DNA of 64,000 nt, from NCBI GenBank assembly GCA_019321725.1, contig CM033110.1:16733278-16797277 (forward strand), read 5' to 3'. This document shows positions 10,331-23,080 of the stretch, one piece after another. The notes beneath the pieces are model-generated. The model did no database searches and was not told where the DNA came from. It worked only from the letters and a program-made list of their open reading frames with translations. The position numbers and the translations under genes are program-made. Numbering within the stretch: the first letter of the stretch is position 1; each line of letters begins with the position of its first letter. Source of the stretch: Paulownia fortunei (taxonomy: Eukaryota > Streptophyta > Magnoliopsida > Lamiales > Paulowniaceae).

Positions 10331-13300
10331 TCATAATTGTTAGCAACAATGCAATTTATTAGTATTGATTTTTATTTGACTATGCTAAATTTATTATCCA
10401 AGTTTTTATAGTTAATTGATCTAGTGTGTTTATTAATATACATTTTGCTTCCTACAACGCTGTAGTTGGTTAGTGGTGTGAGAACCTATCTTCCTTGCAA
10501 ACTGTCACAAGTTTCAAATCCCCATCCAAATCCAATTGGGCATTTCATAAAAAACATATACATAATATATAAATAATTATAAATAATATATATATATATA
10601 ATTAAATGACCCGAGTATGGATGGAATAATTTCGTATAGGTTCTGAAGTGGGTTTGGACCGATTCACGAATTGAGCTGAGTTTTAACACTTGGATCTATT
10701 AAAGGCTCAATTCATATATTGAAAATCGACATCCACATAGCCTGTTTTTGTTCACAGCCAATCCGGCCCATTCTATTTGACAAGTTTAGCTCAGCCAAGT
10801 ACCTTAACAAAAGAAGAAAAGAATTTTTGAGTTTCAATTTATTTATTGATAAGTAATTTTTTTTTTTTTTTTTTCTGAACTTCCTAACTGTGAAACTTTC
10901 ATCACAATCCCCAATACTTGAATTAATACAATTTTGTTCGCCTCTTAGATCTCAACATGAAAAATAAAAAAAAATGTGGATTTTGCAGAGGTGGTGCATT
11001 TCCTACCAGTGACGCCTAGTTTAAGTGATGAAGTTGAGTTCCCAACATTAAGATGTTTGAATTCCATTCACTTTCTCTCCCGTCTTTATATATTTTTGGG
11101 AATTGGCCGCATCACATCAAAAGTATAGATAGTTGTTTATTTTTATAATAATTGACTAGTTTTCTCAATGAAGGGTTGTTAATCCTTCTTATTTATTAAA
11201 GTATATAATCGTTTTACTCAAAATAAATAATAAAAAAAAATGATTTTTCTTGTTGACACACTGATAATTGAAATGTGTAACAAAAAAAATAAAGATAATG
11301 TGTAATCTCTATTCACTTATTTCGTAACTGATGTATGTAACTTACAAATAGCTAATCTCTATGTAGATATTTGTTTATTTTTTATGGGAATTGTTTATAG
11401 ATGAGTGATATTGTCAAAAATTGATTGATTGATTGATTATTAATTATTATTTTTATAATTAATTTTTTTTCATGTAATGATATATTTATTCAAATTTCTA
11501 TAAAAAAAAACAACAATCGACAATCTCTATGAGTTCAAGTTTCTAATATGTTCCATAAACACGTAAACGAAATCTAGTGATGTGCAAAAGTAACACTTGA
11601 TAATCCAGATGAAAAGTAGTAATAACTAAATTTTACTGTATATGTAATTTAAAAACTTTATATTTTATAAGTGTTTATATATAGGAAAAGCTGATATTTT
11701 ATAAGTGTTTATATGCTTGTAATTTGTAAATGGTCATTCTATATTTAAGTTCTTAAAACTATCATTAAAATATTGTAAACCAAACAAGCATAAGAGATAG
11801 ATTTTTTTAAAAAAATAAATAAATCGGCTGCATATTAATCCTAAGACAATTGATAACAATGAGAGAATATTGCATGTCTTTATATAATAAATATACTCTT
11901 CAATTATCTTATTCCCAATTGCAGTAGAAATATTATATGAAAATACTTGTTTTCCCACTTTTAAATGCAAAAGTCTTCATTTGATTTTACTTCTTTTTTT
12001 TTTCTTTAATACCTAAATTAATTGTCTAAAATATTCCTTTAAATCTCATTTTTTTATCTTATTTATATATTTGATGGTGAATTAATAAATAACGAGTTGA
12101 TAGTATATGATTTATCTTTGATAGTTGAATGTTTAAAAGGATACTAAAATATTCACTTTATAAGAATTGAATAAGTATTAGAGTTTTGCCAGCAAATCAT
12201 CTAATAGTAATCTTCTCATTTACACACTTTAAACTTATCAAATTTTTGCCTCTTACATTTAGTTGTCAACATATGATTTGTTAATTTATTTATCATTTTT
12301 AGAATATATTATATAATTTTGAGCATGGCATTTTACTTATTTTTTCTTGTTAGATAAATCCTCTTTGAAAATTTTAACAAAATGACGTGTTAACTCTACA
12401 GTATTACCGTTGCTTTAAAGTAAATTAATTTGTTCTTATACAAAAAAATGTGTTGTTTTGATTTACAAGGTAACGGAGCTAAATAATGATGAAATATAAA
12501 ACTAAGCCTTGTAGGTGTTTTATCTTTGATGCAATTTCATTGGAACAAATGAAGTCGTTTTACAATTTATATTTGCCATAAAAATATAAAATAATGATCT
12601 CTCAAAACTAATGGGCATTTTGGATAATTGTTTACAAAATAAAAAAGAAGTGAAGTGTGGATATCAATTTGTGGAATGCGTATATTTACATGGCTTGAGG
12701 ATATTTGCCTTTTAAATATTTATTGTGGTATTGTTCATCATTTTGGAAGAATACAAAATCTCTTATAAATATATATACCTTTTAAAAATTATAAATTTTA
12801 ATCTATATCCTTAATAAAGTTTATTTTTTAAATCCAAAATGTAATAAAACTATTATAACAGGGGTCCATTCTTAACCTAATTAAATAAACTTGCTTACAT
12901 ATATTTACTACTTGTAAATCATTTTATATGGAATGATTTTTATTATAATTTTAAAAATTATTAGTATGGTTTAAACTTTTAAATTTAGTTGATGCCTAGT
13001 TACTTTAGCTAGATTATTTTCTTTTGAAAAAAAATGTTTGAAAAAGAAATTATAATGTAACCAATTTAGACTAATCAGTATGTATAAAAACTATTTAATA
13101 ATCAATTTAAAAATTTATTCTTTATGTATGATTAATTTATCAACGTAAAATTTATTAAATTGTAGAAGCCCGCCATATTTTTCACTTATTAAAATGTGTT
13201 TTGAATGAAAATTTAAATTTGTATTTTCTCTATTTATAGTCTTTAATTTTTAAATAATTAAATGTCAAAATTATGTTTTCAAACCCCGACCTATTAAAGA

Positions 13301-15425
13301 AATCTTACTTCCAAGATAAGTCGGTGATAAAAGTTTTGACATATCAAGAACTACCAGATACGAGCTACGAAGGACCCCAACCTATAGATAGGGCATTAGC
13401 GCTTGACTACTAAGATATATACCTTCTCCTGCCTCTAAAGGATCAAACCAATGATAGACCATGTGAAACATGAAACTGAGCTTTCTTATTCAATTTTTAA
13501 CTTAATGAAATAATTCATTAATTAAAAGAGCTAGGTAACTAAACTATTTTATTAGAATTAATTAGAAATAACCTAGAGTTAATATACACAAAGATAAATT
13601 TATTTCCTAAATACTGATTATTGAAATAAAAATACTCGTATTGAATTTAATAGTAAATAAAATCACTAAATTAATAACTTATATATAGTTGTTCTATAAA
13701 GAAAATAATGAATGGAAGTTCAAATTTTCAACCAATCTGTATAGTATAATGACATAATCTAATATTTATTTACATGTACATTCAAATAAATACAGAATTA
13801 AAAAGATTTCAAAGAGTTAGCAGACGTTGAATTAATACTAAGCATGCATATCATGTTAACCAAAAAAATTGTTATCAGAATAAAATAAAGAAAGAAATAT
13901 AAAAAAGTTTTACTAAAAAGTAGTCTAAATACAATTACGAAAGTACATTGTTATAATGAACTCCATATATATAATTACATTAATTAATTTTGCATGCTAA
14001 GCATTGATAAATATTTTTCAACTATTTTTTATTACACTTAATTTTCTCATTCAATGTAATTTTTATAATTAATCAGAGAAAAATTGAAATATAAACTACA
14101 AAAGTGTCACATTTATTTAATAAAAAACCTTAAGTGAACTAAATTATTTATTTACCAAAACAAGAATATATAATGATGATATTATAAATATTTCTACTTA
14201 TTAATTGTAAAATATAAAAAAGTTTAATCTTATCAATCTGCTTGCTTATTCCTCTTGTCTACATTCCGTTCTATTTTTCACTCCTCCAATAATGATACCT
14301 AATAAAAAAAATCATAAACACAACAAATACATCTAGTACAAATAATATAAAAGAAAATCACATTTTCATTTTTTACTAACAACCATGTTGATATTTTTAT
14401 CATTAAAACTAAATTTATAATGCATTATAAACACAACAACTTTTAAAAGTCAAAATTATTTTGATACCCAAAGTTTGTCATGTGTCAAATTGATAATTAA
14501 ATTATTTGATATTCGACTTTCACATAAATGTTTGATTGATATAAAGAAGTTCATTAATTTTTTTTCTTAAATTCCTTACAATGACATCCTTTTAATCTTT
14601 AACTTTTAATTATCCTTTCAATTTTCCATATTGTACTTCATGTGGTTGAATTAGATACCACATATTGATAACATATGTTTGAATTCTATAATAATATACC
14701 TTCATAAAAATAAAATATAAAAAGATTATGATGAAATAAAAGAGATTAGAATTACAATATACTTGACATAAGAGTAAATATTTTGAAAATAAAATGTAAG
14801 CTATGAGATTTGAAATTTAATTTTTAAAAGTTATATTAAATATTTAGCTAGAGGTTAAAGATGGTGTTTTTGATGCAACAATTTTTTGTCATTATGTTGT
14901 TTCACAACTTTTTTTTGGGACTTTTTATCTTATTGGTAAGGCCTAATTAAAATAAAATCTTGAAGAAAATCCAATGAAGCAAAACAAATATTTTTCTTTT
15001 TTTTTTCTACTCTTTTTTCTTTTTAAAACAAATTTCAACTTTTAAAAATTAAATTTAAAATCTTATATCATAAATTTTGATTTCAAAATTATCGCTTCCA
15101 TCTAGGTGTATTTTAATTTTACATAATAACTATGAATATTTATATATTTATTGATATAGTTATTTATTGTTACTCAATTTGTTATTTGTATTATCGTAAT
15201 ATTAGGGTTTGTTTTGATCGATTGAATTTATCAATAAAAATAAAATAAATTATTTAAAGTAACTAGAGTGAGTGAGTGAATGAACTTAGCTAATAGAGTG
15301 AGTTAATATAAATATTTTAATATAAAATGACGCACCTCTTATAACGAGAATATTTACACATGATTATCGAATGATATATATTCCATATAATGCATATACC
15401 AATATGACTTACTGAATCTGTGGGC
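10331..15425. other. Long AT-rich intergenic stretch without recognisable genes
   Basis: About 5 kb, strongly A/T-rich. About 10800-11010 matches 30550-30760 (AACAAAAGAAGAAAAGAAT, then GAGGTGGTGCATTTCCT) and is the outer part of the protease-block duplication. A short GC-richer patch at about 13275-13470 looks foreign to its surroundings but encodes nothing I recognise. A small (GATT)n run lies near 11423-11440. I see nothing else. Confidence 0.5.
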
Positions 15426-15429
15426 TTAA

Positions 15430-15930
15430 ACTTTCGGGCAAACCTCTTGATAGGGGTTTACTGAGAGTAGATGTTTTGTTGATTGGGCGAGACCTACCTT
15501 TTGTGAATCTTGTAAGGAGAGTAGGGGCAAGGGTTTTGCCTTTGGTAGAGTATTTATTTAAGAGACGTGGGAAGATAACTTATTTTCTCTTCTTCTTTGA
15601 TTGCATGTCTATCTTCCAAAAGTTTGCGTGTTTTCTTCCCTCTTGTATTTCTCATTAGGGTTTGTTAGAGGAATTATATAGAGACATGGCTACAGATGAT
15701 AGCTTGACCATTGATGGTGGGAAGAACGTGATGGACGAAGACTACGCGCAGTGGGGGGTGGCCGTCTAGCGCCGCCCGATCAAATCTTAATGGCTGCCAA
15801 GCGCGATGTTGAGGCAGATCAGGTCGGTGGGCCAACTTGGTCAGGTCGTGCGGCAGTAGCTCGAACTGAGCTGCATCTTCAAGTCATGGCGGTGTCGCCC
15901 CCCACATCGTCAAAGTGAAAGACTTCATTT
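15430..15930 (+). other. GC-rich island with broken reading frames, likely a transposon leader relic
   Basis: This 500-bp patch stands out in composition from the AT-rich DNA on both sides. Open frames are short: one of 60 codons (15476-15658), then an ATG at about 15686 opening MATDDSLTIDGGKNVMDEDY, which stops after about 27 codons (TAG at about 15767). The layout (T-rich leader, short acidic N terminus, then GC-rich coding-like DNA) recalls the 5' part of a retroelement. I could not match it to a family. It could equally be a gene fragment. Confidence 0.3.
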
Positions 15931-16270
15931 GGGGTAGGGTTAGGTAGAAAAATACACAACCACCAAATTATCTGACCTTCAAACCAAATACAAGAGATAA
16001 TTAATATGGATATAACATTTTGAAATTATATAAATCACACATAGGATAGTGCACACAAATTTAATCTTCCTCGTACTTCTCAATCCTATTAATCCATGTC
16101 TAACAAACTAATCGAGCTGCATGTCAATTTACTCTCAGTTTTAAACAGAAGAATAGAGGAGTCATTTAATATATAATAGTAATTTTATATTAAAATTGAT
16201 TAAATACCGTGGAACGGTATGGTGTTAAAAATATAGGTGAAAGCGCAAGTGGTGGTTGCGATTTTAATTC

Positions 16271-16410
16271 GAAAGCGCAACTCTCGTTTGCGCTTTCAAA
16301 TTTTTTTTTTTTTTTACTGATTAAAGGCGCAATAGTAACTTGCGCCTTTTAAAAGCGCAATCCTAGATTGCGCTTTTAGTTTGAAGGCGCAAGTTACTAT
16401 TGCGCCTTCA
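16271..16410. repeat. Left-end array of four palindromes in the MULE
   Basis: Four stem-loops: 16271-16297 (arms GAAAGCGCAA), 16323-16349 (arms AAAGGCGCAA), 16351-16377 (arms AAAAGCGCAATC) and 16382-16410 (arms TGAAGGCGCAA). The core of the second is the exact reverse complement of the core of the fourth. As a result 16323-16410 is itself a nested palindrome centred on the third. Confidence 0.9.
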
Positions 16411-16867
16411 AATTTTAATATATTTTTTATATCTATATTTTTTTAAATATATATATATATATATATATATTTATATTTACTTTATATATAATTAATATAT
16501 AAATTTGTGGGAGTGGAGAAATAAGGAGTGAGATATAATTAAGGATGATTGATATTTTATACATATATTTTAGATAAATATATATATATACATGTATTTA
16601 GGTAAATATTTTTTATTATAATAATAAATAACATAAAGTTATGTTGTTTAATTTTTTTTTTTACTTCAGTATATGTATGTAAATATTTTAATAAAAATAA
16701 TAACAATACTATTTTTGTTTCATAAATCAGACAAATAATTTTTTTGAATAATAATTACAATATTGAATTTAAATTTTTTGAAAAATACAAGAATAAAAAA
16801 AATACTAAAAATGACCACCAGTGCCACACGTACGTCGTTGGCGTTGGCGTCTACCTCGACGTCCACC

Positions 16868-19292
16868 CTAAGCAGCAGTAATATCATGTGATTGGTCTGA
16901 TGAAGTTATGGAGGTCGACTCTCCACGATCATGATAGTCGCTGTCTAGATGTGGAAATGCAATAGGCGAGATAATAAAATCTCCACGTCCAGAATCATGT
17001 TCTATATGCTGCTGAACAAACGGTATTTGCGCCATGTCTAAATTTGAACTGAGTAGTGTAGAAAATGACATCGTAGATGGTGGCATACCCCAATACGGAG
17101 TGAATGAGTTATCCGGTTGTGTCTGTTAAGGCATATAATAGTCGGCGGTGCTATCCAAACCGTGTGATACACGATGTGTCGAGGTGGATGACCTGCCTCA
17201 TCTGCTACACTAGACATAAGTGGATGAGGAATGTCGTAAGATGTAGAAGCATGGCTAGTAAATGCACCCCGTGTCGAGGTAGAGGGACCCGTATCATCTA
17301 CTACTCTAGTACGCCTCATCGTCTTCCTACCTGTGTCTTGTGGTGGTGGCACTGGATATTTACAGCATCTTGTTGTCTACGAAGTAGGCGTCTGAGATCA
17401 TCAGTGACATGTATAGCTTCACTCCTCAACTGCATAAGTGAAGCTATATCTTGCTCGTTCGCGCCATCAGCACTGAGTCTAATCCTCTCGACCGCCATAC
17501 TCTAAAATACGTGTAAAAAATGAATAATATTAAAGAATATCATAAATATGATGCATACACACTATAAAATTTTTTATTAATGAATATCTTACCATAACTT
17601 CCAAATCTAATATGTGTGAAGGCTGGTACCCCTCCTCCATAGGCAAATGGATGGTGATATCAGACGGCGTGTAATGCCATCGTACCAATCCATATAGCGA
17701 GGCTCAGTACTATCGGACCCAGTAATGGAAGGGTTAACGATAATAAACTAATGTATATTTGCCCACTGCGACACATACTCCCAGTGATATCGAGCTCAAT
17801 CCTCTCCACTGCGTCCCCTGCGGTCTACATCATGTAAAGTATGCTCATATGCTGGTATATCTGGTATATGGAATGTACTGGCGCATGCCAAATTGGCGCA
17901 TGACCCGTTCTGGGTGATGGAACTCCACGATAGCGTAGTTGATTAATGGACAACGAGATCTCCACAGTGGCGTATTACACCTTGGACTCAACACCATAAT
18001 ATCCGGTGAACTCATATCATATGGCTCCCATATAAACTACAATTATAAAATACATAAATTTGAATTATTTGTACATACATGAAAAGAAAAATCAAATCAA
18101 ATTTAAACAAGTGTTTTAAATTCTATTCACCTCTTTATCAGTCATCCTATCTAGTATATCCCTAATAATCCTGACTGAATGACTCGTTGTACGCGTGAAG
18201 TTGTAATACTGCATCCACCTATATGTATATAAAAACAATCATGAAATAATAATTATGAAACAATAATCACTACAATAATAGTGGAAGTATAAGCTCATTA
18301 TCATTAGCGTTAATAAATGGGTCTATACCTTGCACCATATGGAGGAAGTGGAAGCTCATATCATTAGCGCTGATGAGTGGGCCCATATTTACTCGCGAAC
18401 GTAATTGTCTTAGCACCAACGTGGTAATGCGAGACCATGCCCATATCTGCAAAAATATATATTAATCTATAGTACAAGGCAAACATATTGATATAACATA
18501 AGAAAGTAACAACACCTATATAAAGTTTACCTGTAGAAGCACTATCGCTCCACCAATAACATTTTGTCTTTATCCGATGCAGTGCACAACTCACGATACA
18601 TGAAAGACAGTACTGCACTGCCCCAACTAAAATAAACAACATCCTTAATCTGTTCCATACTCTGTAGATATAGCAACGACACTCTATTACCTAATGAATC
18701 AGGACACACATACTGCTACCGAGTAGAATCAATGCACAGCTGCGTGCATATCGCTCCAACTCATCGTGGGAGTGTCATTTGCCACTTATTAGCCTCAAGA
18801 TAACCCCTCAAGGCACTCAACAATATACGTTCACCCCTAAACTGCTGTGAAGTGGGTCGAAATCCTAAGTAATGATGGCAATAATCCTGCCACTGCTCGG
18901 TAGATCTCCTCGGATCAACTCCATAACAGCTGACCATCTACTGGTAAACCCCAAATAACTGCAACATCTTGTGTGTGACAGTCACCTCACCAATGCGAAA
19001 ATGAAATGTATGAGTCTCAGGTCGCCATCTCTCGACTAAAGCAGTAATCAAATGAAAGTTCATATTAAAGTGTCCACATCGGTAGACGTCATAGAATCTC
19101 ATATCATACAGCATATGAACTACACGAGGATGCAATGCACCCTCCCACCATGAAGACTCCAAAATGGGCGCCTACGTGCCTAACTGTAAGTGTCCTATCA
19201 ACTGCACCAGCAAATACACTCTCTGAACGGTGAGTAGCCTGTCGGGATAAAACTATCGTATCCCGTGGACCATATACAGAAACAATATCCAT
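16868..19292 (-). pseudogene. Plant mobile domain (PMD; MAIN/PP7-long-form-like) gene inside the MULE, broken
   Basis: Reading leftward from ATG at 19292, the pieces follow the order of PMD proteins. These are MDIVSVYGPRDT...HRSE, then ALHPRVVHMLYDMRFYDVYR and ITALVERWRPETHTFHFRIG (18938-19162). Next come a degenerate NRVSLLYLQ...YFSWGSAVLSFMYREL block (about 18590-18700), QIWAWSRI (about 18430), a FIWEPY-type block with CPLINYAIVEFHHPERV (about 17880-18040), and a Gln/Arg-rich tail (17316-17498). Frames change several times, and some gaps fit small introns. The domain is known from Arabidopsis MAIN/MAIL1 (gene silencing and genome stability) and is also carried by MULEs and Ty3 elements. This copy is clearly of transposon type and inactive. 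Confidence 0.75.
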
Positions 19293-19539
19293 CTTGTTTA
19301 CAAATGAATAACACCATGTGTCAGGGATAATTTTTTTAATAGCATCATATGAATGTTACATATAATATGAAATTTACTGATATGGTTAACAACAATTAAA
19401 CACAAATTTTAACATATAACATGAAATTGTACATACATCATTAACAACAGTTAAATATAACATCATTACAACATTATTTCATACAAATAAGGAGTATTAC
19501 TCCCGCACAAAAGCAAATACTAATCTAACTGTAATGACA

Positions 19540-22148
19540 TCATCTATGCTGGGAAGACGAAGCTGTTCCACATTCTATTGCATTGACCCTTTGCCTTGCT
19601 CGTGCTTGTTGTCTAGCACGTGTTTGAGGCCAATCCATCTCGTTAGGAATTCGAGTACTAGTATTCCGTCCATGACGATTCTGAATCCGCAACGCTGGAT
19701 TTTGCCACAACTTGAAAGGGGATGCATCCCAATAAACTTCATCTGGCAAAGGCTCAAACTTCCCTTTGTAAGTATCTACATAAGAAGTAGTATAGTACGA
19801 TTTCATGAGTGTTGCTGGATTAACTCCAAAATGCCGACAAGTATGCATTACATGCGAGCAAGGTATTCCAAATTGACTCCAATAACCGCATGAACACTCC
19901 ATTGACCTCAGTTTCACGACGTGTGTAAAACTCCTGGATGATCCTGGTCGACGTGTTATGACAGATGCGGATTGATCTGTGTAATCAAACAATGTACCAT
20001 ATGCTCTATAGATAGGTTCTGCCAACTCTCATACCTTTGTAATATACTACTAGGCCATGGTTGGTTATTCTCCACCATTTGACGACCCTTGGATAGTCAA
20101 TCGAGAAAATGTTTAATAGCACGATGGAACGTAATCTGTACAATAGCAGTGACTGGAAGCCGTCGTGCACCTTTCAACATTCCATTAATGCATTCTGACA
20201 TATTTGTTGTCAGAATGCCACATCGCCATCCTCCATCATAAGCTAGAGTCCACTGACATTTATCTTATTCTCCAAGTATGTATATGCATCATCATTAAGA
20301 GCCTTTATTTTTTCCATTACCTTATCAAATTGTCTGATTGTCAATTGTGAACCAGTTGTATAACACAAATCCCTTAATGCAATACTCTTGAACTGCTTGT
20401 TGAAGTTAGATGACACATGCTTTAAGCAAAAATGATGCACCCCACGAGGTGGCGTAAAATCAGGTATGTATTGAACAGCTCCAAGTAGGCTACTATGTCG
20501 GTCAGATATCAAACAGACACCCTCAACCCGCGGACAACATACATAGACAACATATGCAAAAACCATCTCCAAGATGTAAATGTTTCTTCATCAACAACTG
20601 CAAAAGTCAGAGGCAAAACCTGTTGATTTGCATCTATCCCCACAGCAATCAACAACTTGTGTTTGTACTTTGTGTAAAGATATGTTCCATCAATACTTAT
20701 TACTTTACGACAATTTTGGATCCCATCGATACATGGCTTGAATGCCCAGAATGTATATTTCAATATTTTCTTTCTGCGAACTCGGTGTCGATATGATGCC
20801 ACTCCACAATTGTGCCTGGATTCTATTTTTGCAGAGCTCCCAAATACTTAGGCAATTTTCTAACTGAGTTCTCCCAAGTGCCATAAACATTTCTCTTGCG
20901 CGTTTCAAACCGTGTCAGGCCTTATGATATGAAATTTTATACTGATACTTCTCTTTCACATTGTTGGACATACTTAATCTCATAGGCCGGGTCACACTGA
21001 ACGATACCAGTAAGCAACCTTTGATCATGTTTTTACATAGGTTGCGATGATCCACAGATACTGAATTCATAAGGCAGGTATGAGGTCCTCCCCACTTGGT
21101 GATTTTCCATAAACCGAGCTTGCTTTCAATGATGCTCGAAGCCCCCAATTACACCACGTGGTCGATATACTATGGCTGCATTTCACTTTTCATAATTTTG
21201 GTGTACTCTCAACCACCCGATACTCACGTCTGACAACTCGTACAGAGTAATCTTTAACTGAAACTTGGAGATTTTTTTTGTCTTTGAATACCATACCCTT
21301 TTCAAAGCTCTCCAATACTAGAGTTATAAAACTTTTCTCTATTTGGAATATCAATAGAATCAACAACTATTTCTGGGTAACATGTTGTGAAGAAGTATAG
21401 TACGATTAGAGTCATATTCATTTGTTATTGAGGGCAATGAGGTATAAACTGGCACTTGATGTTGGGATGAGTTGCCCTCATCATGTTGCTCATACATCTC
21501 TTCCAAATCATCAATTTCGACCCCATCACCATCATCACCATCATCTTCATCAGCAATTTCATCGGGTTCGGAATTAATATATTCTTCAGCACCTAAACTA
21601 TCGACAAGTGGGTCGGATAATTCATTAGTGTATGCATTATACGGCTCTGTATTTGTACCTTGAAAATGCTCTTGACCAGCGCTTGAAGCACCTGCATTAA
21701 ACTCATTGATGCCAACACTTACCATACCTTGCGTCACTATAGTTATTTCAAACACACTATCATCTCTTTAAAAATGATGCATACTGATAATTCATTGCTT
21801 GTTGGTATTTCAGGCACAATATTGTGAACAATTTGTTCTGCCTCAACATAAAATTCTACAAATTGATTTTCTCTTCCCGGATCTAAAAAAATTCCAATCC
21901 TTCGTCATCCGTTATTGATATTAGTTGTGACACATTACCGCAACAGTACTTACTAAATAATTTCAATAAGAACTGTTTATTATCAACGCCCGTAATCTGA
22001 TACACTTTCAATAGTAATTCAGAAAATCTTTCCTACGAGACATTCTCCTCGCTCCAATTGCAGGGCGATCATATGTCACTGAATTAGCATCTTGTATAAT
22101 TTGACCACCAAAGTATATCAGAACATCAATGTTGTTTCTATTTTCCAT
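19540..22148 (-). pseudogene. MURA-like MULE transposase, broken by frameshifts
   Basis: ATG at 22148 opens MENRNNIDVLIYFGGQIIQD, typical of MULE N termini. The frame shifts near 22030, and an acidic linker follows (21500-21750, DEDDGDDGDGVEIDDLEE). A MuDR-type DNA-binding segment is at about 20930-21150. The transposase core follows at about 20243-20900. The first catalytic Asp is in VISIDGTYLYTKYK, and a second is in LISDRHSSLLGAV, across a frameshift near 20515-20575. A CQWTLAYDGGWRCGILTTN-like block lies at about 20130-20250. The end is a SWIM zinc finger (CSCGYWSQFGIPCSH, 19540-20025). In-frame stops occur (for example near 20095 and 19540-20030). The order of domains is complete but the gene cannot encode one protein. 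Confidence 0.85.
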
Positions 22149-22462
22149 AACTACATCAAAAAAAGTATTAATATTTTAATTTTAAATAATAATTTCAAAA
22201 AATAATATTAATTAAGATTATCATAGTTGTGAAAAAGATTCCCTAAATAGTTCAATAATTTTTAACTCACATTTTCAAGTCAAATAACAAATAACAATAT
22301 AATATACAAAAAAAAAATTACAAACATTAGCTTCTCCACATATAAAATATGCTATTAAAAATATACTTGCATGTATCATTATAAAAAATAATATAAATAA
22401 CATTTCAATACAAACAAATCTATTTTTTCAATATATAATATATTTACTTCACAATTATTACA

Positions 22463-22497
<35 letters not shown>

Positions 22498-22939
22498 GAA
22501 ATATGATACCTGTAAGTCACACGCACAATATGATCTGCGTCGTATTTTAATCTATCGCATACTAACCTGAACAAAAAAATATAAATGTTAATTAGTAATT
22601 TTTTTAATTAAAAAATTTTAAAAAATAATAAAAATATTACTTATCGAAAGAAACGAAAATAGACGGGAATGGGAGAATCCGAAAAATGAAAGAAAAAAAT
22701 TACAAAAAAAAAAAATCGACAAAGAGCTCGAGTGAAAGGCCGAAAGAGAGAGAGAGAGAATAGGGGAAGTTGGTGGGTGGAGAAAATGGAGGAAGTGAGG
22801 AGGGGAAGGTGGAGCTTTAATAATGGTGGAATGGAGAGGAGCGCGCGCGGGAGGGAGGGGGAATGGGAAGAGGAAGGAGAGGGGAGGGAAGAAGGGAACC
22901 GATGGGTTCTGCAATCAGAAGGCGCAACCTCTTCTGATC

Positions 22940-22968
22940 AGGAAGCGCAATCCAGGATTGCGCTTCCT
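22940..22968. repeat. Right-end palindrome of the MULE
   Basis: Arms AGGAAGCGCAATCC and its complement around a central A. It carries the same GCGCAAT core as the left-end array and supports the pairing of these two ends. Confidence 0.85.
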
Positions 22969-23080
22969 GTAAAAACTTGATTCCGAAACGCGCTTTCATT
23001 TATTTTTTTCATTCTTCTGCCAATCACGATATTTGTTTAATTATTTTTTAAATTTATTATTTTATATTAAATTCGTCAAG

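Larger units (their letters stand above)
16231..23000 (-). mobile_element. Mutator-like element (MULE) carrying transposase and PMD genes, about 6.8 kb, decayed
   Basis: Both ends share TGAAAGCGC in inverted orientation (16238-16246 and 22990-22998), followed inward by palindromes built on GCGCAA/TTGCGC (four on the left, one on the right). Between them, on the minus strand, are a MURA-type transposase (about 22148-19540) and then a plant mobile domain gene (about 19292-16868). A MULE normally makes a 9-bp target duplication. I could not find a convincing one next to the nine-base ends, so the exact boundaries are uncertain by tens of bases. Both genes have several frameshifts and stops, so the copy is dead. 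Confidence 0.8.

Noticed and set aside
10486..10689. Short frames in the 10-15 kb region as genes
   Set aside because: AT-rich, no family motifs, no splice-consistent extension.
17104..17505. A 133-codon plus-strand open frame
   Set aside because: It lies opposite the degraded PMD tail on the minus strand, whose family match explains the sequence.
22732..22980. An 82-codon plus-strand frame rich in Arg, Gly and Glu
   Set aside because: A product of the GA/GGAA-rich leader of the MULE. It has no family features and lies opposite the transposase promoter side.
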